A DNA stretch of 64,000 nt, from contig NZ_CP172404.1 in NCBI RefSeq assembly GCF_048213115.1, forward strand, positions 434,001 to 498,000, written 5' to 3'. This stretch comes from Niveibacterium terrae. GTDB taxonomy: Bacteria > Pseudomonadota > Gammaproteobacteria > Burkholderiales > Rhodocyclaceae. The notes under the pieces are model-generated. The model did no database searches. It was not told the origin of the DNA and worked only from the letters and a program-made list of their open reading frames with translations. The translations under genes and the position numbers were made by a program. This document shows positions 7,602 through 16,531 of this stretch, in pieces; position 1 is the first letter of the stretch; each line of letters starts with the position of its first letter.

Positions 7602-9233
7602 ATGGACAAGCCTTTTGCGATCACGCTCGATGTCGGCTCCTCGCTCGCGAACAAGACCGGCTCCTGGCGCACCCTCCGTCCGGTCTATGTCAAGAATCTG
7701 GCGCCCTGCAACCATGCCTGTCCGGCCGGAGAGGATACCCAGGGCTGGCTCTTTCACGCCGAGAGCGGCCACTATGAGCAGGCCTGGCGCACCCTGGTCC
7801 AGGACAATCCCTTCCCGGCCGTGATGGGGCGGGTCTGCTACCACCCCTGCGAAGGGGCCTGCAACCGCGGCAAGCTCGATGCGGCGGTCGGCATCAACTC
7901 GGTCGAGCGCTTTCTCGGCGACGAGGCGATCCGCCGCGGCTGGCAATTCGATCTGCCCGAGGTGCGCAGCGGCAAACGCGTTCTGGTCGTCGGTGCCGGG
8001 CCTTCCGGCCTCGCCGCCGCCTATCACCTGCGCCGGCTCGGTCATTCGGTCACGATACGCGAAGCGGGGCCGGCGGCCGGCGGCATGATGCGCTTCGGCA
8101 TTCCGAAGTACCGCCTGCCGCGCGAAGTGCTCGACGCCGAGATCGCCCGGATTGCCGCGATGGGCGTCAGGATTGAGCTCGGCGCCGGGGTGCACAACAT
8201 CCTCGATGCGATGAAGGACGGAGGCTTTGACGCGTCTTTCCTCGCCGTCGGCGCCCACCGCGCGCGGCGCGCGGCGATCCCGGCCGGCGAGACGTCGCGC
8301 ATCCTCGATGCGGTGACGGTGCTGCGCGGCATGGAAGGCGAAGAGAAACCGCAGCTGGGGCGGCGGGTCGTCGTCTACGGCGGCGGCAATACCGCGATCG
8401 ACATGGCGCGGACCGCGAAGCGGCTCGGCGCGGATGAGACGATCATCGTCTATCGCCGCACCCGCGCCCAGATGCCCGCCCACGATCTGGAGCTCGAAGA
8501 GGCGATGCAGGAGGGGGTCATCGTCAAATGGCTCTCGGTGATCTCCGAAGTCGGCGAAGGCGAGATCAAGGTCGAGAAAGTCGAGCTCGACTCCGAAGGC
8601 CACCCGGTTCCGACCGGGGAGTTCGAGACGCTGGCTGCCGACACCGTCGTGTTGGCTTTGGGTCAGGAGGTCGATCTGTCGCTGATCGAAGGCGTTCCAG
8701 GCCTCGTCTGCACGAATGGCGTCGTCGAAGTCGGCCCCAACATGATGACCGGCCATCCGGGCATCTTCGCCGGCGGAGACATGGTGCCGTCCGAGCGCAC
8801 CGTGACCGTCGCGATCGGGCACGGCAAGCTCGCGGCGCGGAACATCGATGCCTGGCTGCGCGGGGCGGTCCATGAGGGCGAGAGCGAGCGCGAACTCGCG
8901 AGCTTTGAGCGCCTCAACACCTGGTACTACTCCGATGCGCCGAAGACGCTGAGGCCTATCCTCGACATGGCGCGTCGGCAGACCAGCTTTGACGAGGTTC
9001 AGGGCGGCCTGGACGAGAAGACCGCGCTGTTCGAGGCAAGACGTTGCCTGTCCTGCGGAAACTGTTTCGAGTGCGACAACTGTTACGGAGTCTGTCCGGA
9101 CAACGCGGTGATCAAGCTCGGCGCCGGACTCAAGTACGCGTTCAACTATGACTACTGCAAGGGCTGCGGAGTCTGTGCCGAGGAGTGCCCGTGCGGCGCG
9201 ATCACGATGGTGCCCGAGCCGGAAAAAGCCTAG
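7602..9233 (+). CDS. GltD-like NAD(P)/FAD oxidoreductase fused to a C-terminal 2[4Fe-4S] ferredoxin
   Basis: Electron-transfer subunit of 543 aa. The N-terminal third has GltD-type cluster cysteines (CNHAC at 36-40 and CYHPCEGAC near 85). An FAD Rossmann motif (VVGAGPSGLAAAY) and an NAD(P) Rossmann motif (VYGGGNTAIDMA) follow. GHPGIFAGGDMV is the second FAD contact. The last 65 residues form a ferredoxin with two clusters (CFECDNCYGVCP and CKGCGVCAEECP), corresponding to the separate delta subunit of other enzymes. Inference: this chain replaces a free ferredoxin and couples 2-oxoacid oxidation to NAD(P), as proposed for the PadH-type subunit of phenylglyoxylate oxidoreductase. Fourth and last gene of the operon. 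Confidence 0.88.
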   Translation: MDKPFAITLDVGSSLANKTGSWRTLRPVYVKNLAPCNHACPAGEDTQGWLFHAESGHYEQAWRTLVQDNPFPAVMGRVCYHPCEGACNRGKLDAAVGINSVERFLGDEAIRRGWQFDLPEVRSGKRVLVVGAGPSGLAAAYHLRRLGHSVTIREAGPAAGGMMRFGIPKYRLPREVLDAEIARIAAMGVRIELGAGVHNILDAMKDGGFDASFLAVGAHRARRAAIPAGETSRILDAVTVLRGMEGEEKPQLGRRVVVYGGGNTAIDMARTAKRLGADETIIVYRRTRAQMPAHDLELEEAMQEGVIVKWLSVISEVGEGEIKVEKVELDSEGHPVPTGEFETLAADTVVLALGQEVDLSLIEGVPGLVCTNGVVEVGPNMMTGHPGIFAGGDMVPSERTVTVAIGHGKLAARNIDAWLRGAVHEGESERELASFERLNTWYYSDAPKTLRPILDMARRQTSFDEVQGGLDEKTALFEARRCLSCGNCFECDNCYGVCPDNAVIKLGAGLKYAFNYDYCKGCGVCAEECPCGAITMVPEPEKA

Positions 9234-9315
9234 GCGGGAACTGTCTCGCCTGAATGTTGCCCGAGGGGTGCGGGGCGTCGGAGGCCTCGTCCCCTTTCAA
9301 TCTCAAGGAGTTCTG

Positions 9316-9819
9316 ATGACTACTGTGACACTGGGCGGAAACCCCGTCGAAGTGAAAGGACGTTTCCCTGTCGTCGGCGTCGTGGCGCCGGATTTCGCGC
9401 TGACGGGCGGCGATCTGCAGGATCATTCCCTCGCCGACTATGCCGGCCGCCGCAAGGTGCTCAACATCGTGCCTTCGCTCGACACCGAGACCTGTGCGGT
9501 CTCGACCCGCAAGTTCAACGAGAAGGCGGCTTCGCTCGCCGACACGGTCGTGCTGGTGATCTCGGCCGACCTGCCTTTCGCCGCGAAGCGCTTCTGCACT
9601 GTCGAAGGGCTCGCGAATGTGATCCCGCTGTCGACCTTCCGCAACGGTGAAGCCTTCAAAGAGGCCTATGGCGTCGATATCGCGAGTGGTCCGCTGGCCG
9701 GCCTCGCAGCGCGCGCGGTCGTCGTGCTCGATGCTGACAACACCGTGCTGCACGCCCAGCTGGTCGGCGAGATCGCGCATGAGCCCGATTACGACGCGGC
9801 GCTTGCGGCCTTGAAGTGA
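9316..9819 (+). CDS. tpx: Thiol peroxidase (Tpx, atypical 2-Cys peroxiredoxin)
   Basis: Reduces hydroperoxides at the expense of thioredoxin, in the cytoplasm or periplasm depending on species; no signal peptide is present here. The peroxidatic cysteine is C60 in the motif DTETCAVSTRKFN and the resolving cysteine is C94 in KRFCTVEG, matching the Tpx spacing. The 167-aa length is normal. ATG at 9316 has an AAGGAG Shine-Dalgarno 6 nt upstream. It lies 82 nt after the oxidoreductase operon, so it may be co-transcribed. Protection of oxygen-sensitive Fe-S enzymes is a plausible but unproven link. Confidence 0.95.
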   Translation: MTTVTLGGNPVEVKGRFPVVGVVAPDFALTGGDLQDHSLADYAGRRKVLNIVPSLDTETCAVSTRKFNEKAASLADTVVLVISADLPFAAKRFCTVEGLANVIPLSTFRNGEAFKEAYGVDIASGPLAGLAARAVVVLDADNTVLHAQLVGEIAHEPDYDAALAALK

Positions 9820-9824
9820 GACAG

Positions 9825-9854
9825 GCCGGCCGGTGGCCTTTGTTGCCGGCCGGC
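9825..9854 (+). terminator. GC-rich hairpin after tpx
   Basis: Nine-base perfect inverted repeat (GCCGGCCGG and CCGGCCGGC) with a 12-nt loop directly after the tpx stop. There is no T-tract, so it could end transcription only weakly or protect the 3' end of the mRNA. Confidence 0.4.
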
Positions 9855-9892
9855 TCCCGTAGAATGGCGACTTTGCCCATTGTGGAGCTGTT

Positions 9893-10828
9893 ATGTCCGT
9901 CCTCATCTGCGGATCGGTCGCCTACGACACGATCATGGTCTTCCAGGATCAGTTCAAGAAGCACATTCTGCCCGAACAGATCCACATCCTGAACGTCTCT
10001 TTCCTGGTTCCCGAGATGCGCCGCGAGTTCGGCGGCTGCGCCGGCAACATCGCCTATGCGCTGAAGAAGATCGGCGGCTCTCCGCTGATCATGGCGGCGG
10101 TCGGCGAAGACGCCGGCCCCTACCGCGCCCGGCTCGCGGCTTTGGGCATTCCCGATACCCACGTCCGCGAAGTCGTCGGCGCCTTCACCGCCCAGGCCTT
10201 CATCACGACCGACCTCGACGACAACCAGATCACCGCTTTCCACCCCGGGGCGATGGGCTATTCGCATCTGAATCACGTCGAGGATGCGCGCGGAGTCTCT
10301 CTGGGCATCGTCGGGCCGGACGGGCGCGATGGCATGCTCCAGCACGCTCAGGGTTTCTATGAGGCGGGAATCCCCTTCGTTTTCGATCCGGGTCAGGCGA
10401 TGCCGCTGTTCTCGGGCGAGGAGTTCCTGCAGTTCCTCGAATGGGCGAGCTGGTGCACGCTCAACGACTACGAAGCGCATCTGCTCTGCGAGCGGACCGG
10501 CCTATCGCTGGAAGAGATTGCGTCCCGCGTCGAAGGCCTGGTCGTGACGCGTGGCGGCGATGGCTCGACGGTCTATTCAGGCGGCGCAGTGAGCCGGGTT
10601 CCGGCCGTGCCCGCGCGCGAGCTGGCCGACCCGACCGGATGCGGCGATGCCTATCGCGGAGGCCTGCTCTACGGTCTCGGCGAGGGCTGGTCGCTCGAAA
10701 AGTCCTGCCGTCTCGCGAGCGTGATGGGCGCCTTCAAGATCGAAGTGCGCGGGCCGCAGAACTACGCGCCGAGCTTGGAGGAGATCGCGGCCCGCTATGC
10801 GGCCGCCTACGGCGAAGCCTTGTTCTGA
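9893..10828 (+). CDS. PfkB-family carbohydrate/nucleoside kinase
   Basis: ATP-dependent kinase of 311 aa in the ribokinase/adenosine kinase superfamily. Evidence is the N-terminal GSVAYDTI, the substrate-loop glycines (FGGCAGNIAYAL, about residues 43-54), the VTRGGDGS strand, and the PfkB signature 2 with the catalytic aspartate in ADPTGCGDAYRGG (about residues 243-255). The usual GAGD is GCGD here, as in some adenosine-kinase-like members. An SD GGAG lies 6 nt before the ATG. It stands alone between tpx and convergent gluQ. The phosphate acceptor cannot be told from the sequence. Confidence 0.85.
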   Translation: MSVLICGSVAYDTIMVFQDQFKKHILPEQIHILNVSFLVPEMRREFGGCAGNIAYALKKIGGSPLIMAAVGEDAGPYRARLAALGIPDTHVREVVGAFTAQAFITTDLDDNQITAFHPGAMGYSHLNHVEDARGVSLGIVGPDGRDGMLQHAQGFYEAGIPFVFDPGQAMPLFSGEEFLQFLEWASWCTLNDYEAHLLCERTGLSLEEIASRVEGLVVTRGGDGSTVYSGGAVSRVPAVPARELADPTGCGDAYRGGLLYGLGEGWSLEKSCRLASVMGAFKIEVRGPQNYAPSLEEIAARYAAAYGEALF

Positions 10829-10830
10829 TC

Positions 10831-11796
10831 TCAGGACGCCGCCAGGGTGGATTCGCTCTCTGGGCAATCCATCGCCGCCGGAGCGCTGAGCCGGCGCGGC
10901 AGCTTTGCCCGGTCCCAGTTCGCCAGGGCCCAGTCCAGCACTTGTCGGGGCGCCCAGCGCGGCGCATCAGCTGGCGGCTGCTGGCCCAGGAAGGTGAGCG
11001 CGGCGGCGAGCGCGGCGGCGGGGGCATTGCCCGTGATCGCCGGCGCTCGCGTTTGCTTCGAGAGCTTCTCGCCGTCGGCATTGCAGGCCACCGGCAGGTG
11101 CAGATAGCGGGGCTCCGGATAGCCGAGCAGGCGCTGCAGGAAGATCTGCCGCGGCGTCGAGGCGAGCAGGTCGGCTCCGCGGACGATCTCGGTGACCCCC
11201 TGCTCGGCATCGTCGACGACGACGGCGAGCTGGTAAGCGAAAAGCCCGTCGGCGCGCTTGAGCACGAAGTCGCCGACCTCTTCCTCGATGTTCTCGCAAT
11301 GCCTGCCCTGCAGCAGATCCTCGAAGCAGAGTGTTTCCGGGTCGGTGCGCACGCGCCAGGCGCGGGCGCTTCGCCCTTCCGGCAGTCCCGCCCGACAGGT
11401 CCCCGGATAGCGGTGCGCGCCGTCGCGGGCGAGTCGTGAGTCGGCGATCTCGCGGCGGGTGCAGGCGCAGCCATAGAGTCGCCCCGCATCGCTGAGCCGC
11501 GCTAGCGCTTCCCGGTAGCGGTCGAGTCGGTGGCTCTGCCAGACGATCTCCCCATCCCATTCGAGGCCCAGGTTCGCGAGCGTTGCGATGATCCGTTCGT
11601 CGGCTCCGGCGACGTTGCGCGGAGTGTCGATGTCCTCGATCCTGAGCAGCCAGCGCCCGCCCTGCGCGCGCGCATCGAGCCAGCTCGCCAGCGCGGCGAT
11701 CAGCGAGCCGAAGTGCAGAGCCCCGCTCGGCGAAGGCGCAAAGCGGCCGGTCGTCGGGTGGGACGCATTAAAGGAGTTTGTCTTTCTATCCGTCAT
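10831..11796 (-). CDS. gluQ: Glutamyl-Q tRNA(Asp) synthetase
   Basis: Paralogue of the glutamyl-tRNA synthetase catalytic domain that loads glutamate onto the queuosine base of tRNA-Asp. It has 321 aa with no anticodon-binding domain. The HIGH-like motif is in RFAPSPSGALHFGSL, the zinc site CAC...YPGTC lies near residues 110-135, and the KMSKS-like motif is KLSKQT. The Met of MTDRKTN is chosen as start. An alternative ATG at 11844 would overlap the divergent GGDEF gene start and has a close GGAAG, so the true start is uncertain. queC and queE for queuosine synthesis also occur in this window, but far away. Confidence 0.92.
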   Translation of the reverse strand: MTDRKTNSFNASHPTTGRFAPSPSGALHFGSLIAALASWLDARAQGGRWLLRIEDIDTPRNVAGADERIIATLANLGLEWDGEIVWQSHRLDRYREALARLSDAGRLYGCACTRREIADSRLARDGAHRYPGTCRAGLPEGRSARAWRVRTDPETLCFEDLLQGRHCENIEEEVGDFVLKRADGLFAYQLAVVVDDAEQGVTEIVRGADLLASTPRQIFLQRLLGYPEPRYLHLPVACNADGEKLSKQTRAPAITGNAPAAALAAALTFLGQQPPADAPRWAPRQVLDWALANWDRAKLPRRLSAPAAMDCPESESTLAAS

Positions 11797-11842
11797 ATAC
11801 ACTTGAAAACCGGATCGAACAGGGAAGTGTAGCAAGTCCGCC

Positions 11843-13723
11843 ATGTCTTCCGAGCCGTCCAGCCCCTATCTCGCCGAAGCTTCCCTTGCGCTCAGACTCC
11901 GCATCGAGCGTGCCGCGCTGCTCGGCGAAGGATGCCGGCTGGCCGGACTGAGCGGAATCGTCGGTCTGGGCGTGATGGCCGCCAGCCTCGAACACTTCGG
12001 CGCGAGCCAGGTCTGGGTCTGGGCTTTGGCGATGCTGCCGCTCGCGCTGAGCAACCTCTATTTCCACCGCAAGCTCCGTTCTCCGGCGCTGTCCCCGAAG
12101 GCGCTCGCCCGGCTGGAACGCCTGTTCGTGATCCGCTCGGCCCTGTCGGGAATGGGCTGGGGCGGAATCGTCTTCCTGTTGCCCGACTCGCTGCCTGTGC
12201 TTCCCGCCGCGCTGATCGGCTTCGTGATGCTGGTGATCGCGCTGGGCAGCACGGCGGCACTGGCGGTCAGCCGCGCGGCCTATTACGTCTTCGTGATCCC
12301 GATGCTGACACCGCTGGCCTGGGTCTTCCTGCTCCGCTATCGCGCCGACATGCCGTTCGCGGGCTGGGGTTTCCTGGCCTTTTTGCTCTTCCTGCTCGGT
12401 TTTCACGAGATGTGCGGGCGCGCGCTGCTTGCCGCGCTCAAGCGGCGGGTCTGCAGCGAGGCTTTGGCCCGCGAGCAGCAGGTGATCTTCGACACCGCAG
12501 CCGAAGCGATCCTGCTCGTCAGGAACTCCCGCATCGTCAAGTGCAACCGGCGCTTCCTCGAACTGATGAGTGCGGACAGCGATGAAGTCGTTGGTACTCC
12601 GATGTGGGTCTGGCACGCCGAGACCGAGGACTGGAACCGCCACTGCGCGGCCGCGGCGGAGCTGGCCCGGCGCGGCGAAGCCTATAGCTATGTCGCGCCG
12701 CTGCGCTGCCGGAACGGCGACGTGTTCTGGGCCGAACTGACCGGCCGCTCCGTCGATCCGGCCCACCCCGAAGCCGGGGCGGTCTGGATGGGGTCGGACA
12801 TTACACAGAGGCTTGCGACCGAGGCGGCGCTGCGCTCCAGCGAGGAGCGCTTCCGGCGCCTCGTCTCGATGTCCTCCGACCTGTACTGGGAGCAGGACGA
12901 TCAGCTGCGCTTCACGCAGATTTCGGGGGCGGGGCTGGATCTGCTCGGTGAAGGCCTGACCGCCGTGATCGGAACCCACTTCTGGGAGTTTCCCGGGCTG
13001 GAGGGCGTTCCCGCCGAGCAGTGGGTCCTCCACCGCTCACTGGTCGAAGCGCGCAAACCCTTCCGCGACTTCGTGTTCCAGTTCGTCGACCGGGGGGGCG
13101 AGCGGCGCTGGTTCTCATGCAGCGGCAATCCGATCTGGGATGAACGGCAGAACTTCCTCGGCTATCACGGAGTCGCCTCCGAGATCACCGAGCGCATCCG
13201 CGCCGCCGAACGCTATCGGCATCTGGCCTACCATGACTCGCTGACCGGCCTGCCCAATCGCCGCCTGCTCGCCGACCGGCTCGAACAGGCGATCGCGCTG
13301 GCCCGCCGCCGCAACGCCCAGGTCGCGTTGATGCTGCTCGACCTCGATTCGTTCAAGGCGATCAACGATACCGATGGCCATGCGGTCGGCGACGCGGTGC
13401 TGGCCACGATGGCCCACAGGCTGCGCACCGCGGTGCGCGAGACCGACACGATCGCCCGGATCGGCGGCGACGAGTTCGTCGTGCTGCTGCCCGAGATCGA
13501 ATCCGAGGACGCCGCGGTCGCGATCGCCGAAAAGATCATCGCGGCGGTGCGCGCCCCGCTCGACTCGCAGATGCGCAGCTACCGGTTGGGCGTCTCGATC
13601 GGCATCGCCTTCTTCCCGGACGATGGAGAGAACGGCGAGCGCCTGCTGCAGCAGGCCGATTCCGCGATGTACCGCGCCAAGGAGGCGGGCGGACACTGCA
13701 GCTTCTTCGCCCGGCACATCTGA
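11843..13723 (+). CDS. Membrane diguanylate cyclase with PAS domains
   Basis: Makes cyclic di-GMP from two GTP. It has 626 aa. The N-terminal ~200 residues hold about six hydrophobic helices (sensor membrane block). Two PAS-like domains follow (about 215-330 and 335-455; DITQRL and EITERI mark their ends). The GGDEF domain starts near DSLTGLPNRR. The active motif GGDEF is intact at residues 541-545, and an RETD five residues upstream is a product-inhibition I-site. No EAL domain is present, so it should be a synthase only. The input signal is unknown. The start overlaps the region of possible gluQ starts and has no strong SD, so the N-terminus is the least certain part. Confidence 0.9.
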   Translation: MSSEPSSPYLAEASLALRLRIERAALLGEGCRLAGLSGIVGLGVMAASLEHFGASQVWVWALAMLPLALSNLYFHRKLRSPALSPKALARLERLFVIRSALSGMGWGGIVFLLPDSLPVLPAALIGFVMLVIALGSTAALAVSRAAYYVFVIPMLTPLAWVFLLRYRADMPFAGWGFLAFLLFLLGFHEMCGRALLAALKRRVCSEALAREQQVIFDTAAEAILLVRNSRIVKCNRRFLELMSADSDEVVGTPMWVWHAETEDWNRHCAAAAELARRGEAYSYVAPLRCRNGDVFWAELTGRSVDPAHPEAGAVWMGSDITQRLATEAALRSSEERFRRLVSMSSDLYWEQDDQLRFTQISGAGLDLLGEGLTAVIGTHFWEFPGLEGVPAEQWVLHRSLVEARKPFRDFVFQFVDRGGERRWFSCSGNPIWDERQNFLGYHGVASEITERIRAAERYRHLAYHDSLTGLPNRRLLADRLEQAIALARRRNAQVALMLLDLDSFKAINDTDGHAVGDAVLATMAHRLRTAVRETDTIARIGGDEFVVLLPEIESEDAAVAIAEKIIAAVRAPLDSQMRSYRLGVSIGIAFFPDDGENGERLLQQADSAMYRAKEAGGHCSFFARHI

Positions 13724-13816
13724 TCCGTAGCGGGTATGGGGGCTTGACGAATCAGCCCGGCTGCCGTCTCATTTGACTCTTCGTCATTTCTGGTAGCAAA
13801 GGAGTCGCGGGCTGTC

Positions 13817-14035
13817 ATGAATGCTCAGAAGCTGTTCGCTTTTCTGCTCGCGACCGGATTGATTTGCGCGAGTCTGCTGATCGTCGATCTCGTCTCCGAT
13901 GGCCTGCTCAGCTGGCTCTTCTCGGTCCAGCCCTGGGGGGTTGAACTGAGCGTGCGCATCGGCGTGTTCCTGGTGGCGACTTCGTCGCTCTGTGCCGCCT
14001 GGCTGATCCGCTGGCGCTATGTGAGCAAGGATTGA
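13817..14035 (+). CDS. Small two-helix membrane protein, unknown function
   Basis: A 72-residue protein with two hydrophobic segments (about residues 6-27 and 45-66) and a charged C-terminus (RWRYVSKD). No domain recognised. The ATG is preceded by AAAGGAG about 14 nt upstream, further than ideal. It lies 93 nt after the diguanylate cyclase and converges with the DUF3861 gene. It could be a lone gene or the tail of the cyclase transcript. Codon use looks like that of its neighbours, so I regard it as probably real. Confidence 0.55.
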   Translation: MNAQKLFAFLLATGLICASLLIVDLVSDGLLSWLFSVQPWGVELSVRIGVFLVATSSLCAAWLIRWRYVSKD

Positions 14036-14059
14036 TCCTGCTCCGCTGAGGCCTGTTGA

Positions 14060-14344
14060 TTACGGCCTTCCCTTCTTCAGCGCCTTCATGAACTCGCCGA
14101 AGTGCGGCATCAGCGCATCGAAGGGCGGTGACTCCCGGTTGTCCAGCAGGGTTTCTCCGAAGAGCTTGAGCCCCAGACCGAATGCGGCCGCCGAGGCCGG
14201 GTCGAAACGTCCCTGGCTGCGGATGCGCTCGATGATGGCGAGGATCTCGTCGTGATTGCTCACTTCGAACTGCAGGGGGGCGCTGGCGGCTTCGTCCTGT
14301 TCCGCCAGGCGTTCGACGGTAATCCGGTAGCTATGTTTTTTCAT
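14060..14344 (-). CDS. DUF3861 domain protein
   Basis: Small soluble protein of 94 aa opening MKKHSYRITVERLA and ending in the conserved-looking block PPFDALMPHFGEFMKALKKG. This matches what I remember of the DUF3861 family, whose function is unknown. The start Met follows an AGAGGAATTC stretch about 5 nt upstream, which serves as SD. It lies 20 nt downstream of the histidine kinase stop on the same strand, so it is likely the third gene of that two-component operon. Confidence 0.75.
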   Translation of the reverse strand: MKKHSYRITVERLAEQDEAASAPLQFEVSNHDEILAIIERIRSQGRFDPASAAAFGLGLKLFGETLLDNRESPPFDALMPHFGEFMKALKKGRP

Positions 14345-14364
14345 TGAATTCCTCTGTAGTGGGT

Positions 14365-15747
14365 TCAGCGTGGAAGTTCCACCGTTGCGCTCAGGCCTTG
14401 TGCCGGCGCGCAAGAGAGCGTCAGCGTTCCGCCATGGGCTTCTGCGATCGCCTTCGCGATCGCCAGGCCCAGCCCTGTTCCTCCGGTGTGACGCGCACGC
14501 GAAGCTTCGAGGCGGAAATAGGGCTCGCAGACCTTTTCCAGATCGGCTTCGTTGATGCCGGGGCCGTTGTCGGTGATCGTGACCCGCACCGAAGAGCTGC
14601 TGTCTTCGACGCTGAGCGTGATCGTGCCGCCTCCGTAGAGCCTGGCATTGTCGAGAAGGTTGGCGAAGCAGCGGCGCAGCGCGTGCGGCCGCGCCAGGAC
14701 GGGGCTTCGGGTCTTGCCGACCCGCTCGATCGTGGCGCCGAGCTCTTCCATGTCTTCGACGACGCTGTCGAGCAGCGTATCGAGCTGGAGCGGAACGACC
14801 GGCTCGACGTGCGAGCCGGCGCGCAGGAAGTCGAGCGTGTGGCCGATCATCGTGTCCATGTCGGCGAGGTCGTGCTCGATGCTCGTGCGCAGGGCCGGGT
14901 CGATGTCCGCTTCCAACCTCAGGCGCATCCGGGTGATCGGCAGGCGCAGGTCGTGCGATACCGCGGAGAGGGCCTGGGCCCGGGTGTCGATCAGGCGTTT
15001 GAGATCCCGCTGCATCGCATTGAAGGCCTGGGCAGCCAGGCGCACTTCCTCGGGGCCATTCTCGGGCAAGGGCGGCCGATTCAGATTTCGCGCCAGCCCC
15101 GACGCCGCATCGGCCAGATGGACGAGCGGGTGGGTCAGACGGCGCACGGCCCACAGCGAGAGCGCGGAGACCGAAAGGCCGAGCAGCACCAGAAGCGCGA
15201 TGACGCGGTAGGGCAGGTCGGTCGGCGGTATCGGTAGCACATGGTGAAAGCTGACGACGGTGCCGTCGCGCAGCCGCACCTGGGCGACATAGGTGCGCGG
15301 CATCGCATGACCGTCGTGGCTCTGCGTGTGCCGCTTCCACTTTTCGACTCCCTCAGGGTGCAACACGAACATCAAGGCGTCGAGCGGCTCAAGAGACAAC
15401 ATCTGGATCGTCAGCGGGTGCTCGAGCTGCTGGGCAGCCTGGCGCGCGAAAGCCTGAGCGTCCTCGGAGGAGTCGACCTTGCCTTCGACCCAGGGCAGCG
15501 CGAAGGACAGAGTCGTCGGCGGAACGCTCAAGGCCTTGGCGAGACTGGGGCGGTTGATCGGTTTTGCGCCATCCAGGACGGTCGCGATCCCCCCCATGCG
15601 CTGGGCGGCATACTCAGACAGAAGCTTGTAATTGAGCCGGCCGCGGTCGTCGAGCAGCAGCCAGAGTCCGACGAACTGAACGACCAGCAGCCCGGCGAAC
15701 AGGGCCAGCGCGAGCTGGCCGAACAGGGTTCGGGGCAGGAACTTCAT
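14365..15747 (-). CDS. EnvZ-type sensor histidine kinase
   Basis: Membrane sensor kinase of 460 aa. It has an N-terminal helix (about 12-32), a ~140-residue periplasmic domain, a second helix (about 181-201), a HAMP region, then HisKA with the phospho-acceptor His265 in AVSHDLRLPITRMRL. The HATPase domain has the N box NLLDNARLYG, the G1 box DNGPGINEADL and the G2 box HTGGTGLGLAI. The SHDLRLP form is typical of EnvZ/RstB-like kinases. It overlaps the response regulator by 4 nt (ATGA), so the pair is translationally coupled. The divergent RND pump makes envelope stress or drug sensing a reasonable but unproven role. Confidence 0.93.
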   Translation of the reverse strand: MKFLPRTLFGQLALALFAGLLVVQFVGLWLLLDDRGRLNYKLLSEYAAQRMGGIATVLDGAKPINRPSLAKALSVPPTTLSFALPWVEGKVDSSEDAQAFARQAAQQLEHPLTIQMLSLEPLDALMFVLHPEGVEKWKRHTQSHDGHAMPRTYVAQVRLRDGTVVSFHHVLPIPPTDLPYRVIALLVLLGLSVSALSLWAVRRLTHPLVHLADAASGLARNLNRPPLPENGPEEVRLAAQAFNAMQRDLKRLIDTRAQALSAVSHDLRLPITRMRLRLEADIDPALRTSIEHDLADMDTMIGHTLDFLRAGSHVEPVVPLQLDTLLDSVVEDMEELGATIERVGKTRSPVLARPHALRRCFANLLDNARLYGGGTITLSVEDSSSSVRVTITDNGPGINEADLEKVCEPYFRLEASRARHTGGTGLGLAIAKAIAEAHGGTLTLSCAPAQGLSATVELPR

Positions 15748-16454
15748 CCGTGGCGCTCTACGTGCGTCGAAAAAATATAGCCTTCGCTGCGCACGGTCTT
15801 GATCAGCTCCGGGTCGCGCGCGTCGTCGCCCAGGCGGCGGCGCAGACGCGAAATCATCACGTCTATCGTGCGATCGAAGGGGCCGGCATCGCGTCCCGCG
15901 AGCGCGTCCATCAGCTGGTCGCGGGAGAGGACGCGGTTCGGCGATTCGGCGAGCAACTGCAGCAGGCGAAACTCGCCCGGCGAGAGCACGACGACGACAC
16001 CGTCCGCGCCGATCAGATTGCGTCCGGCCAGGTCCAGGGTCCAGCCGGCGAAGTGCAGCGATCTGAACGGGGGGCTGCCCGCTTCGTGTTCGTCGATCCG
16101 GCGCAGGATGTTCTTGATCCGCGCCAGCAGTTCGCGGGGCTGGAAGGGTTTGGCCAGATAGTCGTCGGCGCCCATCTCCAGTCCGATGATGCGGTCCATG
16201 TCGTCGCCGCGCGCCGTCAGCATCAGGATGGGCAGGCGGGAACTCGTCCGCAGCTTGCGGCACAGCGTCAGACCGTCTTCGCCCGGCAGCATCAGATCGA
16301 GAATCAGCAGGTCCGGCTGGAACGCGGTGAGCTGCTCGCGCATTGCGACACCGTCGCATGCGCTCGCGACGGCAAAGCCCTGATTGCCCAGATAGTTGCT
16401 CAACAGCTCGGTCAGTCCGGGATCGTCATCGACGACCAGGATTTTCTTGTCCAT
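15744..16454 (-). CDS. OmpR-family response regulator
   Basis: DNA-binding regulator of 236 aa. The receiver domain has the acidic pair in VVDDDPG, the phospho-accepting Asp53 in LILDLMLPGEDG, the switch Thr in MLTARGDD and the Lys in LAKPFQP. The C-terminal winged helix has LSPGEFRLLQLL and the recognition region RTIDVMISRLRRRLGDD. The start is the Met of MDKKILVVDDD; an earlier Met 26 codons upstream would add an unrelated stretch. First gene of the regulator-kinase-DUF3861 operon, and divergent from the RND operon it probably controls. Confidence 0.94.
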   Translation of the reverse strand: MDKKILVVDDDPGLTELLSNYLGNQGFAVASACDGVAMREQLTAFQPDLLILDLMLPGEDGLTLCRKLRTSSRLPILMLTARGDDMDRIIGLEMGADDYLAKPFQPRELLARIKNILRRIDEHEAGSPPFRSLHFAGWTLDLAGRNLIGADGVVVVLSPGEFRLLQLLAESPNRVLSRDQLMDALAGRDAGPFDRTIDVMISRLRRRLGDDARDPELIKTVRSEGYIFSTHVERHG

Positions 16455-16531
16455 CGAAAAAGCCTCGTAGCTCCAATTCGGTGCGTGATGGAGCGAACGA
16501 TAGCGGGGTTCATGAGCGCAGGCCATATGCA

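Noticed and set aside
6843..8873. A 676-codon minus-strand frame opposite the oxidoreductase genes
   Set aside because: Arg/Asp/His-rich antisense product; beta subunit and flavoprotein on the plus strand are certain.
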